Assembly: GCF_003730195.1 (NCBI RefSeq) | Contig: NZ_QWGG01000008.1 | Coordinates: forward strand, 20,969 to 84,968 | Reading direction: 5' to 3' | DNA: 64,000 nt | DNA from: Halosimplex salinum | GTDB lineage: Archaea > Halobacteriota > Halobacteria > Halobacteriales > Haloarculaceae | In this document: positions 16,767-24,857 of the stretch, piece after piece | Position numbering within the stretch: position 1 is the stretch's first letter | Layout of the letters: each line of letters opens with the position of its first letter | Notes under the pieces: generated by a model | What the model was told of the DNA's origin: nothing | The model's database searches: none | What the model saw: only the letters and a program-made list of their open reading frames with translations | Program-made: the position numbers and the translations under genes

Positions 16767-18155
16767 ATGACCGACCGCTGGCTCTACTCCTGGGCGCTCG
16801 GGTCCGTCTCGTTCGGCGGGGCGTCGCTCCTCGTCCCGCTCTATCTCGTCCAGCTCGGGGCCTCGCCGCTCCAGTTGGGCTACCTCGCGGCGTCGGCGGC
16901 GCTCGTCGGCGCCCCCGGCGCGGTCCTGTTCGGCCGCCTCGCCAACAGAGTCAGCCACCGCCGGTCGCTCGTCCTGGTGACGCTGGCGACCGTCGCGCTC
17001 GCGCTGGCCGCGATCCCGCTCTCGACGAACGTCACGGTCGTCATCGCCGCCAACGCGGCCCTCTGGCTGGTCGTGGCGTCCGTCGCGCCGGTCCTGACCA
17101 TGCTCGTCGTCGACGACGCCCCGGAGTCGGCGTGGAGCGAACGCATCGGGCTCCTGAACAAGTACCAGGGGTACGGCTGGGCCGGCGGCCTCGTCCTCGG
17201 TACCGTGTGGCCGCTCGTCGGCGTCCGACTCGTCGGCGCGGCGTCGGCCACGCGCGCCCTGTTCTGGGTGCTCGCGGCCTGTGCGGGAGCGAGCGTCCTC
17301 GGCGCCGTCAGGTCGCTCCCCGACCCCGCTCCCGGCGAGCACGTCACGAGCGAGCGCGAGGTCCGCCGGATCGCGCGCCTCGTCTCGGGGTCGCGCCGGG
17401 GGATCAAGGGCGCTACGTTCGCGTTCTCCCCCAACCGGCTGTACTGGACGACGCGCGAGTTCTCGCCGCGGGCGGTGCTCGCACGACTCGACACGGCGCT
17501 CGCGACGTACCTGATCGCGGCCGTGCTCTTCTTCACCGGGTTCGCGGCGTTCTGGGCACCGCTCCCGCTCTTCCTCACGGACGCCGGGTTCGACTCCGGT
17601 CGGGTGTTCGGCCTGTATCTGGTCTCCAGTCTCGCCTCGGCCGTCCTCTACGAGGGCGCGGGGCGGGTCGCGTCGCGCTCCGACGTGCGACTGCTCCAGT
17701 CCGGCGCGCTCGTGGTCCGGGGCGTCCTCTTTCCGATGGTCGCGCTCGTCACCGGGTTCGGTGCGCTGTCGGTCGGACTCGTCGCCGTCGGTGTCGTCCT
17801 CTCGATGATCGGGCTGACGTGGGCAGTCATCGCCGTCGTCGGGACGGCCATCGTCACGCGACTCGCACCCCCGACCGTCCGCGGCGAGGTCCTCGGCATC
17901 CACACCGCGCTGGGCGCGGTCGCCGGCGGCGTCGGCGGCGTGCTCGGCGGCTGGACCGCGACGTTCGGCTACGCGACGGCGTTCGCCCTCGCGGGCGGAC
18001 TCGTCCTCCTCGGTGCCGGACTCGTCCTGTCGCTCGGGGCGCTCTCGGGCGGCGCTCGCGCGGTCGAACCGGGGGCGGACGCGGGGCCGGACGCCGTCGA
18101 GAGCAGGCTCTCACCGACGACGGCGACCGACGGAGACGGTCCCCGGACGGACTGA
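16767..18155 (+). CDS. MFS transporter
   Basis: 462 residues with about 12 hydrophobic segments and a large cytoplasmic loop in the middle (about residues 185-240). The first half has the MFS signature GAPGAVLFGRLANRVSHRRS between helices 2 and 3. The C-terminal 35 residues are acidic and non-membrane. No substrate-specific motif is visible. It stands alone after the site-2 protease with an 89-base gap. Drug or metabolite efflux is possible but not supported by the context. Confidence 0.82.
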   Translation: MTDRWLYSWALGSVSFGGASLLVPLYLVQLGASPLQLGYLAASAALVGAPGAVLFGRLANRVSHRRSLVLVTLATVALALAAIPLSTNVTVVIAANAALWLVVASVAPVLTMLVVDDAPESAWSERIGLLNKYQGYGWAGGLVLGTVWPLVGVRLVGAASATRALFWVLAACAGASVLGAVRSLPDPAPGEHVTSEREVRRIARLVSGSRRGIKGATFAFSPNRLYWTTREFSPRAVLARLDTALATYLIAAVLFFTGFAAFWAPLPLFLTDAGFDSGRVFGLYLVSSLASAVLYEGAGRVASRSDVRLLQSGALVVRGVLFPMVALVTGFGALSVGLVAVGVVLSMIGLTWAVIAVVGTAIVTRLAPPTVRGEVLGIHTALGAVAGGVGGVLGGWTATFGYATAFALAGGLVLLGAGLVLSLGALSGGARAVEPGADAGPDAVESRLSPTTATDGDGPRTD

Positions 18156-18310
18156 GCCGGCCCGGGGCCGTGTGACTCCCGGAGCGCGATTCCGAACGGT
18201 CTCAGCGCACTGCGAGCCGGAATCGCACTCGTCGAGACCGCCCTGTCCGGGGTCGTCCCCTTCGGACCGTCGGTCCGTCGCGACCTCGACGACAGACCGT
18301 TCGGATCGCA

Positions 18311-18320
18311 AACAATAACT
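18311..18320 (+). promoter_or_regulatory. Putative promoter before the 109-residue membrane protein
   Basis: AACAATAACT, 25-34 bases upstream of ATG 18345, in an otherwise GC-rich gap; spacing fits a leaderless or near-leaderless transcript. Confidence 0.35.
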
Positions 18321-18344
18321 ACATGTAAACCGATTGTAACTCGT

Positions 18345-18674
18345 ATGGGACTGATCGACTTCACCATCGGAAAGCCGACGTCGGATCGAACCGACCCCGC
18401 CGAGAGCGACGACGCCGAGCCGTCGACCGTCGAGGTCGAACCCGAACCCGAACCCGCGGCCGAACCGGAGCCCGAACCCGATCGAGCGGCCGAGCCGGGC
18501 GGGCGTCTCCGTCGGGCCGCTCGCCTCACCGGGTTCCTCGCAGTCGGCGTGGTCGGCCTCCTCACCGTTCGGAAACTCCGGAGCAGGCGAGCGGAGACCG
18601 GTCGTGACGACGACCCGATGGAGAGTCGCTTCGACGACGCTGCCGAGAGTAGTATCGACGAACCGACCGAGTAG
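18345..18674 (+). CDS. Small acidic membrane-anchored protein of unknown function
   Basis: 109 residues. N-terminal 25 residues start MGLIDFTIGKPTSDR; then a Glu/Pro repeat region (PEPEPAAEPEPEPD), one membrane helix (about residues 63-76, TGFLAVGVVGLLTV) and a charged tail. The PE repeats suggest an extended spacer on one side of the membrane. I do not recognise the family. Confidence 0.65.
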   Translation: MGLIDFTIGKPTSDRTDPAESDDAEPSTVEVEPEPEPAAEPEPEPDRAAEPGGRLRRAARLTGFLAVGVVGLLTVRKLRSRRAETGRDDDPMESRFDDAAESSIDEPTE

Positions 18675-18738
18675 CGGTCGCGAGCCGCGACGCCCCGGAG
18701 AAAGCGGTTCCGCCCTTTCTGGCGGACGAATCGCCAGT

Positions 18739-18978
18739 CTACTCCTCGACGCTGCCGAGTCCCGACATCGGGGTCGCGCCGGCGACGATGGCGCCCGTCG
18801 CCAGGATCGCGGCCGACAGTACGATGAAGTCGCCCTCGAGCGAGCCGTACCCCGCGAGTCCAGCGCCGGCCTGCACGATGAACACCGTCACGAAGAAGCT
18901 GAGGATGGCGAACACGAGCAGGACGACCGACGCGACGATACTACTGAGTAGCGCACCGAACGAATCGAGGATTCCCAT
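18739..18978 (-). CDS. Small two-helix membrane protein
   Basis: 79 residues starting MGILDSFGALL. Two hydrophobic helices (about 12-40 and 50-70) separated by a short acidic turn (GYGSLEGD). The ATG at 18978 is chosen because the longer open frame upstream encodes unlikely Arg-rich sequence. Family not recognised; the size and shape fit the small orphan membrane proteins common in haloarchaea. Confidence 0.65.
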   Translation of the reverse strand: MGILDSFGALLSSIVASVVLLVFAILSFFVTVFIVQAGAGLAGYGSLEGDFIVLSAAILATGAIVAGATPMSGLGSVEE

Positions 18979-19274
18979 GAGTCTGATGCCTCGATCAGTT
19001 CCACCGCGGGCTACCGGAAAAGACCCCGTGGTACTGTCGGGCCTGTGACTAAAGGATGGGGCCACCGCAAAGAGACCATTTCGTCTGTTCCCGGAAAACT
19101 GAAAATTGATTGGTATATGGGGTAGTAGACGACACGGCCGCCCGGATCGTCCTCGACCGATCTGGACGTCGTCGTGCTCCCGGAAGCGCGGGACGCGTTC
19201 GTCGAGTCCGTCTCGGCCCGCTGACCTCGTCCACATCCCAACGTACTTTGCCCTCACAGCGGTCGGTACGACCG

Positions 19275-20456
19275 ATGACCGAGCGTTCCGAACCGGACGC
19301 CCGGGTCACTGACCGGGTCCGGGCCGTCGAGCCCCAGGGGATCCGCGAGATGTTCGAACTCGCGGCACAAGCGGACGGCGACCTGGTCCACCTGGAGTTC
19401 GGCGAGCCCGACTTCGACACGCCAGAGCACGTCGTCGACGCCGCCCACGAGGCAGCGACCAGCGGCCAGACGAACTACACGTCCAACGCCGGCGTCCCGG
19501 AACTCAGAACTGCGATCGCGGCGTTTCTCGCTCGCGACGGCGGTCCGCGACCCGACCCTGACTCCGAGGTGGTCGTCACCACCGGCGGTGTCGAGGCGAT
19601 CCATCTCGCGATCCACACGGTCGCGAACCCGGGCGAGGAAGTCGTCGTCCCGACGCCGGCGTGGCCAAACCCCATCTCGCAGGCGCGACTGGCCGACGCC
19701 GTCCCGGTCGAGGTGCCCATGCCCGCCGAGGACGGGTTCGCGCCCGACGCCGAACGCATCGTCGACGCCATCGGCCCGGACACTGCCGCCGTCCTGCTGA
19801 CCTCGCCCGCGAATCCGACCGGACGGGTGTTCACGGCCGACGCGATGGAGCGGGTGGTCGCCGCCGCCGCGGCCCACGACGCGTTCGTGATCGCCGACGA
19901 GGTGTATCGGCAGCTCACCTACGGCGACCCGGAGCCGCGCGTCGCGGCGGTGACCGACCGCGAGGAGTGGGTGCTGTCGGTCGGGTCCGTCTCGAAGGCC
20001 TACGCGATGACCGGCTGGCGCGTCGGCTGGCTCGCCGGCCCGGCGGACGTCTGTTCGCAGGTGACGAAGATCCACGAGAGCACGACCTCCTGTGTCAACA
20101 CGCCGGCCCAGTACGCCGCGATCGCGGCGCTCACCGGGCCCCAGGAGCCCGTCGACAGGATGCAGTCCGCCTTCCGTGCGCGACGGGACTTCGTCTTCGA
20201 CCGCCTCGACGCCGTCGAGGGCGTGTCGGCCGCCAGACCGGAAGGCGCCTTCTACGCGTTCGTCGACGTGAGCGCGCTCGCGGGCTCGAGCACCGAGATC
20301 GCGAAGCGCCTCCTCTCGGAGCACGGGGTCGTGACCGCACCGGGGTCGGCCTTCGGCGCCGGCGGCGAGGGCTACCTCCGGCTGAGCTTCGCGAACGGTC
20401 GCGATCGGCTCGAACTCGGCCTCGACCGGCTCGAAGCGATGGTCGAGAGCGCGTGA
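19275..20456 (+). CDS. Pyridoxal-phosphate aminotransferase, class I (aspartate-type)
   Basis: 393 residues. Typical fold-type I marks in order: LEFGEPDFDTP, NYTSNAGVPELR, TTGGVEAIHLA, TSPANPTGRVF, VIADEVYRQLTYG, and the PLP-lysine segment SVSKAYAMTGWRVGW, then the carboxylate-binding Arg region GYLRLSFANGRDRLE. Matches archaeal aspartate/aromatic aminotransferases in length. Start at ATG 19275; the frame upstream is open but non-protein-like. Exact amino donor is not readable from motifs. Not in an operon with neighbours. Confidence 0.88.
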   Translation: MTERSEPDARVTDRVRAVEPQGIREMFELAAQADGDLVHLEFGEPDFDTPEHVVDAAHEAATSGQTNYTSNAGVPELRTAIAAFLARDGGPRPDPDSEVVVTTGGVEAIHLAIHTVANPGEEVVVPTPAWPNPISQARLADAVPVEVPMPAEDGFAPDAERIVDAIGPDTAAVLLTSPANPTGRVFTADAMERVVAAAAAHDAFVIADEVYRQLTYGDPEPRVAAVTDREEWVLSVGSVSKAYAMTGWRVGWLAGPADVCSQVTKIHESTTSCVNTPAQYAAIAALTGPQEPVDRMQSAFRARRDFVFDRLDAVEGVSAARPEGAFYAFVDVSALAGSSTEIAKRLLSEHGVVTAPGSAFGAGGEGYLRLSFANGRDRLELGLDRLEAMVESA

Positions 20457-20801
20457 GTCGGACCGAAGCGCGTGTGAGTCCGCTCGAAGAGCGCGGGGAG
20501 CCCGAAGGACGCAACTCCGGAAGCTCTCGGTAAACTCAGCCGGTGGGCGAGTATCGACGGACCGTCCCCGTCCGACGCTCGACACCTTCCGCCCCCCGAT
20601 AGCGCCACTCACACCCGCTCACAGGCCGATACTCTCACCCGCCGTGCAGGCTCGTACACGACCGGAAGTTGCGAGTGGGTTCTCGATGCTCGCGGTCGGA
20701 TTCGACGGTTGGACGCCAATCGTTTTCCCGTACTCCCCCCTCGGTCGAACTGTATCGACCGCAGAGCACGTCGCGTCGACCCCGTTTACAGATAGCAACG
20801 T
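20457..20801. other. Intergenic stretch with no supported gene
   Basis: 345 bases between the aminotransferase and a small membrane protein. Open frames here are GC-driven and lack protein-like composition. No clear repeat or strong TATA box is visible. Confidence 0.5.
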
Positions 20802-21089
20802 ATGCCACTCGCGCAACTCCTCGAACAGTACGTCAGTCTCGGTATCTTCGTCCTCGCAGCGGGGCTCAGCGTCCTCAGCTTCCTCGCGTGGCGACGGGAA
20901 CGCGATCGTCGAATGCGGATCGTCACGTTCGGGTACGCGATGTTCGCCGTCTACGGACTCGTCGTGTTCCTCGAATACCCGCTGCTTCCGTACTTCCCGC
21001 ACGCCACGCTCGAGTTGCTCGAACACGGGAGTGCGATCCTCGTCCTGGGTGGGCTCCTGGCATTTTTCGTCGCTCTGACGCGGGACTGA
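20802..21089 (+). CDS. Small three-helix membrane protein
   Basis: 95 residues, helices at about 12-30, 40-58 and 72-90. Starts MPLAQLLEQYVSLGIFVLAAG, with a basic loop WRRERDRRMR and ends VALTRD. Its stop is 3 bases before the ATG of a winged-helix regulator, so the two form a unit. This pairing of a small membrane protein with a two-domain HTH suggests a membrane-signal or anti-regulator role, which is inference. Confidence 0.7.
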   Translation: MPLAQLLEQYVSLGIFVLAAGLSVLSFLAWRRERDRRMRIVTFGYAMFAVYGLVVFLEYPLLPYFPHATLELLEHGSAILVLGGLLAFFVALTRD

Positions 21090-21092
21090 GTG

Positions 21093-21614
21093 ATGTCGGA
21101 CCCGGATCTCGAACTGGCGTCGCGGCGGGCGATCTACCAGCGGATAGCCGACACGCCGGGCGTTCACTTTCGCGCGCTCCTCGACGACCTCGAGTACGCG
21201 CAGGGGACGCTCCAGTATCACCTCCGGTGGCTCGCTGACGAGGGGATCGTCGAGGTTTCGGACGACGGCAAGTACACGCGGTACTACCCCGCCACCGAGT
21301 TCGACGAAGCCGACCGGGCAGTGCTGAACGCGTTACGACGAGAGTACAGTCGCCGAATTCTCGCGCACCTCCTCACGGACGGCCCGCTCTCGACGACCGA
21401 GCTCAGCGACCGCATCGACAAGGCGCAATCGACCGTCTCGTGGCACCTTTCGACCCTCGCCGAGGCCGACCTCGTCACGAAGGAGCGGGCGGGTCGGAGC
21501 GTCGTCTACGAGGTCAGCGACCCCGACCGCGTCGAGTACCTGTACACGGTCCACCGGCGCTCGTTCACCGACAGAGCCGTCGACCGGATTCTGGGCCTCT
21601 GGGACAGCTACTAA
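21093..21614 (+). CDS. Two-domain winged-helix transcription regulator
   Basis: About 173 residues. The first winged helix covers residues 10-60 (ADTPGVHFRALLDDLEYAQGTLQYHLRWL is cut here into its recognisable parts: HFRALLDDLEYAQ and TLQYHLRWL). The second covers 70-130 (ILAHLLTDGPLSTTELSD, QSTVSWHLSTL). The tail YLYTVHRRSFTDRAVDRILGLW is typical of archaeal paired MarR/ArsR-like regulators. ATG 21093 is chosen; a GTG three bases earlier is equally possible. Co-transcribed with the preceding membrane protein. Its 3' end overlaps the convergent gene by a few bases. Confidence 0.82.
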   Translation: MSDPDLELASRRAIYQRIADTPGVHFRALLDDLEYAQGTLQYHLRWLADEGIVEVSDDGKYTRYYPATEFDEADRAVLNALRREYSRRILAHLLTDGPLSTTELSDRIDKAQSTVSWHLSTLAEADLVTKERAGRSVVYEVSDPDRVEYLYTVHRRSFTDRAVDRILGLWDSY

Positions 21615-22153
21615 CTCGTCGTCGGGTTCGAGGGTATCCCGTGAAGCACCAGCAAGCGCAACAGGAGCACGTACACCAGAAACGCGACCGAGGGCCCCAG
21701 CAGGGGGCGGACGAGTCCCGTCAGATCGGTGCCGATCGCTGCGGCGTGGACCGTCCCGAACGCGAACCCGGCGTACGCGAACGAGTGGACGACGCGAGGC
21801 CCCCACGGGCGCTCGAAGCGGTTCGCGTCGGTAAAGCCCAGCACCGCGACGACGAGCAGCAGCAGCGCGCCCGCGCCGACGGCGAGACCGCCGAGGAAGT
21901 ACGGCGTCGAGAACACCGGCGCCGGGACCTGTCCGGTGACGACGGACCACGCGTCGAGGACTCCGAGGCCCGCGTGCAGTAGCGTGACGATCATCGCGAA
22001 CACGGACAGTTCGACGTGGACGCGTCGGGCGGCGTCGTGCAACACACCGAACGACTCCGTGTTGTAGAGGACGCCGGTGAGGACCGCCAGATACAGCGAC
22101 GGATACGCGACGAGCGCGGCGCCGCGGTCGAGTAGCCAGACGAGCTGTGACAT
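21611..22153 (-). CDS. Ferric-reductase-like transmembrane haem protein
   Basis: 180 residues, five to six hydrophobic helices. His46 and His60 in one helix, and His123 and His136 in another, have the 13-14 residue spacing of the bis-haem pairs of ferric reductase/NOX/MsrQ membrane domains, so electron transfer across the membrane is likely. No flavin or NAD domain is present. The start ATG overlaps the stop of the preceding TSP3 gene by one base. It is the last gene of a four-gene unit with ApbE, which suggests that a flavinylated or metal-binding partner receives or donates electrons. Confidence 0.72.
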   Translation of the reverse strand: MSQLVWLLDRGAALVAYPSLYLAVLTGVLYNTESFGVLHDAARRVHVELSVFAMIVTLLHAGLGVLDAWSVVTGQVPAPVFSTPYFLGGLAVGAGALLLLVVAVLGFTDANRFERPWGPRVVHSFAYAGFAFGTVHAAAIGTDLTGLVRPLLGPSVAFLVYVLLLRLLVLHGIPSNPTTS

Positions 22154-22440
22154 CACGACGCTCCCGTCGTCTCCACGACGTCGGGACACCCGTCCGCGTC
22201 CTGGTACCCGTTCACCGACTCCGGTCGGGTCGGACATCTGTCGGCGGCGTCGTCGACGCTATCCCCGTCGTAATCTGCCGGCGCCCGTCTCTCCGAGACG
22301 GTCTGCTCGACGAGGTCGCTCCGTGTGTCTTCGGTCGCCTGTGTGGCACGGATGTCTCCGATCTGCCAGAGGACGGGAACGGTCACGACCAGGACGACGA
22401 TGGCGACGACAGTGACTCGCTGCTTATGCGTCCACGACAT
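22153..22440 (-). CDS. Membrane-anchored protein with thrombospondin type 3-like Ca-binding repeats
   Basis: 95 residues: a short basic N-terminus (MSWTHKQR), one membrane helix (residues 9-25), then an exported stretch with DYDGDSVDDAADRCP and GYQDADGCPD, the Asp-rich calcium loops and paired Cys of TSP3 repeats. Overlaps apbE by 17 bases and the downstream haem protein by one. Role probably structural or cofactor-holding on the outside of the cell; inference. Confidence 0.7.
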   Translation of the reverse strand: MSWTHKQRVTVVAIVVLVVTVPVLWQIGDIRATQATEDTRSDLVEQTVSERRAPADYDGDSVDDAADRCPTRPESVNGYQDADGCPDVVETTGAS

Positions 22441-23302
22441 GTGTCTCGAACCCCTTAGTCGTATGAAAGACGCCGCCGTGAACGACGAGCGCCTCTACCC
22501 CGTCCCACTCCGTCGCTAATCGCCGTGCCTCGGCGAGTGGGAGCGCGGCCAGCGTCGTCGCCAGGGCGTCGGCTTCCAGACAGTCCCGGCGCGCGAGGAC
22601 AGTAACGGACTCGTGACGTGACCCGAGCGATTCGGTCGTCGGATCGTACACGTGATCCGTGCCGTTCCGCGAGCGTCGATATCCGCCGGACGTCGCGACG
22701 TTCCAGTCCGTCTCCAGGACTTTTAGCGGCGTGTCGTCGCCGTACGGGCTCTCGATGGCGACCGGGCCCGTGGGCGGTGACATGTCTCCGCCACCGCTGA
22801 CGAACCCGTGTCGGCCGACCCCCGCGAGCGCCTCGGCGGTTCGGTCGACGACGTATCCCTTGGCGAGCCCGTTGAGATCGAGTTCGACGTCGGCGGTGAC
22901 GTCGGCGTCGTCGACGCTGACGGTCCCGGTGTCGAACGTCGACGGCAGTGCGTCGCTGTCCCCACGCAGGAAGGCTTTGAGGTCGTGTTCGACGCGGCCA
23001 TGGTGGATGTCGAACACCCCGTCTGTCCGGTTGTAGTATTCGAGTCCGCGGCGGACGATACGGGCGACGTGTCCGTTCGTGACCTCTCCCTCGCGGTTGA
23101 GGCGGCCGACGGCGCTCGTCGGGTCGAAGGCGTTCAGCTGCGCTTCGAGCGACTCGGCCGCATCCCGACCCGCAGTCACTGCGGCGTCGGCACGGACACC
23201 CGTCGCCCGGACGAGAAACGTCGTATCACAGCAGTCGAACTCGCGGTGTGTCTCCCCGAACCGCTCGTAGACCGATGCGAGCGATCCCGTCATCTCGGTC
23301 AC
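22424..23302 (-). CDS. apbE: FAD:protein FMN transferase ApbE
   Basis: 292 residues. ApbE covalently attaches FMN to Ser/Thr of target proteins using FAD and Mg2+. Seen: FDPTSAVGRLNREGEV, FDIHHGRVEHDL, the DLNGLAKGYVVDR segment, SGGGDM, and CLEADALATTLAALPLAEA near the end. It begins GTGA over the stop of the upstream acidic protein; ATG at 23293 is an alternative. No Tat or lipobox signal is visible, so it is probably cytoplasmic or exported with a partner. A clear flavinylation target motif was not found in this operon. Confidence 0.9.
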   Translation of the reverse strand: MTEMTGSLASVYERFGETHREFDCCDTTFLVRATGVRADAAVTAGRDAAESLEAQLNAFDPTSAVGRLNREGEVTNGHVARIVRRGLEYYNRTDGVFDIHHGRVEHDLKAFLRGDSDALPSTFDTGTVSVDDADVTADVELDLNGLAKGYVVDRTAEALAGVGRHGFVSGGGDMSPPTGPVAIESPYGDDTPLKVLETDWNVATSGGYRRSRNGTDHVYDPTTESLGSRHESVTVLARRDCLEADALATTLAALPLAEARRLATEWDGVEALVVHGGVFHTTKGFETHVVDA

Positions 23303-23637
23303 TCTTCCTCCTCGTGGTCTTCGTGGTCCTCGTCTTCCTCGTCTTCGTCTTCCTCGTGGTCTTCGCCGTCTTCCGCTTCGTGCTCTTCCTCGTGGTCCTC
23401 GTCCTCGTAGCCGGACCGGGTCTGGACCGCTGGCGTGAACTCCTGGTTGGGCGTCGGAGCATCGGCGTCGACCTGTTGTGACGCGTTCGACACGGTTGTC
23501 CCGGCCGAGTCAGTTCGTTCGCCAGCCTGCGAGAGGCCGCCGCCGGGCACCGCGAGGGCACCAGCCACGATGGCCGTGAGGAGTGCACCTGCGAGCGTGA
23601 AGGCGACGAGTTTGTTGGTGGGGACTGGAACGCGCAT
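23299..23637 (-). CDS. Anchored or secreted protein with acidic/His metal-binding tail
   Basis: 112 residues. N-terminal signal or anchor helix (residues 8-30, starting MRVPVPTNKLVAF), a Ser/Thr/Gln-rich linker, then a 35-residue C-terminal tail made almost only of Glu, Asp and His (for example EDEDHEEEHEAEDGEDHEE). The tail should bind divalent or redox metals outside the cell. First gene of the apbE operon; ATG 23637 selected since the frame further upstream is low-complexity Arg/Ser. Family not recognised. Confidence 0.68.
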   Translation of the reverse strand: MRVPVPTNKLVAFTLAGALLTAIVAGALAVPGGGLSQAGERTDSAGTTVSNASQQVDADAPTPNQEFTPAVQTRSGYEDEDHEEEHEAEDGEDHEEDEDEEDEDHEDHEEEE

Positions 23638-23767
23638 ACTCAGCCGCACCTCGTTTCGGAATCGGTCGCGTCGGCGTGTCGGTCTTCGATTGCTGCCATT
23701 GCAGGTACTGGGAGAAGACGTTCTCAGTAAGCCGTTCGCGTCCAACAATCGAATCTTCGTACAGCTA

Positions 23768-23815
23768 TCGAATCGATTCGAACCGAACCGAATCGGGTCG
23801 AATCGAATCGATTCG
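23768..23815. repeat. Two copies of a 12-base palindrome
   Basis: CGAATCGATTCG, a perfect palindrome, occurs at 23769-23780 and again at 23804-23815, both preceded by T, with 35 bases from centre to centre and further GAATCG-like units between. They lie 130-180 bases upstream of the apbE operon and 110-160 bases before the toxin-antitoxin genes. Paired operators are possible. Confidence 0.6.
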
Positions 23816-23847
23816 GAGCGCTCTCGTCGGGCAAACACCGCCAGTAG

Positions 23848-23866
23848 TTGAGACTGGTCGTCTCAA
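23848..23866. repeat. Inverted repeat before the toxin-antitoxin pair
   Basis: TTGAGAC-TGGTC-GTCTCAA, perfect 7-base arms with a 5-base spacer, 61 bases before the antitoxin start. Candidate autoregulatory operator, or a hairpin ending a leftward transcript. Confidence 0.5.
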
Positions 23867-23888
23867 TGCATATGGCATTCTGGCGCAG

Positions 23889-23903
23889 TTCATAAATAGT
23901 ATG
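23889..23903 (+). promoter_or_regulatory. Putative promoter of the toxin-antitoxin operon
   Basis: TTCATAAATAGTATG is centred about 30 bases before ATG 23927, in the position of a TATA box for a short-leader transcript. Confidence 0.45.
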
Positions 23904-23926
23904 AAGCCGTAGTCACGGATAGAACG

Positions 23927-24295
23927 ATGGCACGAATTACCGGCTCTTACCCAGATGACCTCGACCTCCTCATCGAGGGTGCTGTTGAGGCTGGTGTGTT
24001 TGGTGGCAAGAGCGATGCATTGCGAGAGTTCGTGCGTGAATACTTCGAGGACCACGAGAACGAACGTATTGCAGCTGCGGTGGCCCTCTACGAACGCGAG
24101 CGTATCACGCTCGGTGATGCCGCGAGACTCGCTGATGTCGATCGGTGGACGATGCGTGACATCCTCCGTGAGCACGGTGTTGAACTCCGCCTCGGACTCG
24201 TTGACGAAGACGACGCAGCGTACGAGGTGGAGGCAGCACGCGAACTCGAATTCGATGATAAGGACTCGGGCAACGAGGGATCGTCTGCGAAATGA
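23927..24295 (+). CDS. UPF0175 family antitoxin
   Basis: 122 residues. Ribbon-helix-helix-like start (MARITGSYPDDLDLLIEGAV) with GGKSDALREFVREYF, then the UPF0175 helix-turn-helix: ALYERERITLGDAARLADVD and TMRDILREHGVELR. The tail is acidic. It overlaps the next gene by ATGA. Known partners are PIN toxins; it should bind the toxin and its own promoter. Base composition is more AT-rich than the genes to the left. Confidence 0.85.
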   Translation: MARITGSYPDDLDLLIEGAVEAGVFGGKSDALREFVREYFEDHENERIAAAVALYERERITLGDAARLADVDRWTMRDILREHGVELRLGLVDEDDAAYEVEAARELEFDDKDSGNEGSSAK

Positions 24296-24798
24296 CCGGT
24301 GATGATATTCCAGCGAACCCGAGCGTCTTGAACACGACTGTCCTCTCGAATTTCGCCTACATCGACCAGCTGTGGGTAGTTGCTGACCTCTCTGGAATCT
24401 GTACGGTACCAGTCGTTCGTGAGGAGCTCGAACACGGCGTTGATAACCACCCATATCTCCAGGAAGCACTCGATACGCTTGATAACGAAATCCCAGTCGC
24501 GACGATTTCGGATACTGTCGCAAACAGAGAAGCCGTTGTTGGTGCGCATCTCGATCCCGGGGAAGCACAGGCGTTCGCCCTTGCCGACGCACACGACGGT
24601 CGACTGCTCACAGATGACGGAGATGCCCGGTTGTTTGCGAAAGACCAGGGCGTGACCGTTGTCGGGTCGGTCGGAGTTCTGTTGGCTGCAATCGATGCTG
24701 GAAAGATCGATGAAGCGACTGCTGACGTGTGGCTGTCGACCTGGATCGATGAAATTGGGTACTACGTCCCGTATCGTACGATCTCGGAGTATCGATGA
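24292..24798 (+). CDS. PIN-like (DUF3368-type) toxin
   Basis: 168 residues. PIN-fold ribonuclease candidate: SVLNTTVLSNFAYIDQL at the N-terminus (Asn where many PIN domains have the first Asp), TVPVVREELEHGV, LDPGEAQAFALADAH and GRLLTDDGDARLFAK with acidic residues of the metal site. ATGA overlap with the antitoxin indicates a type II module. The N-for-D change may be family-typical. Confidence 0.8.
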   Translation: MTGDDIPANPSVLNTTVLSNFAYIDQLWVVADLSGICTVPVVREELEHGVDNHPYLQEALDTLDNEIPVATISDTVANREAVVGAHLDPGEAQAFALADAHDGRLLTDDGDARLFAKDQGVTVVGSVGVLLAAIDAGKIDEATADVWLSTWIDEIGYYVPYRTISEYR

Positions 24799-24857
24799 CG
24801 GGCTTGCTCGAAGTTCGAAACGCCTGATTAGTGTGACCGTGAACACGTCTATTACCA

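Noticed and set aside
19110..19272. Possible gene remnant before the aminotransferase (one frame VDDTAARIVLDR, another DLDVVVLPEARDAFVESV)
   Set aside because: Looks slightly protein-like over about 50 codons with a frame change, but no family or start is evident; too weak to list.
23299..23637. ApbE flavinylation target in the acidic protein (TDSAGTT)
   Set aside because: One residue shorter than DxxSGA[TS]; not enough to call.
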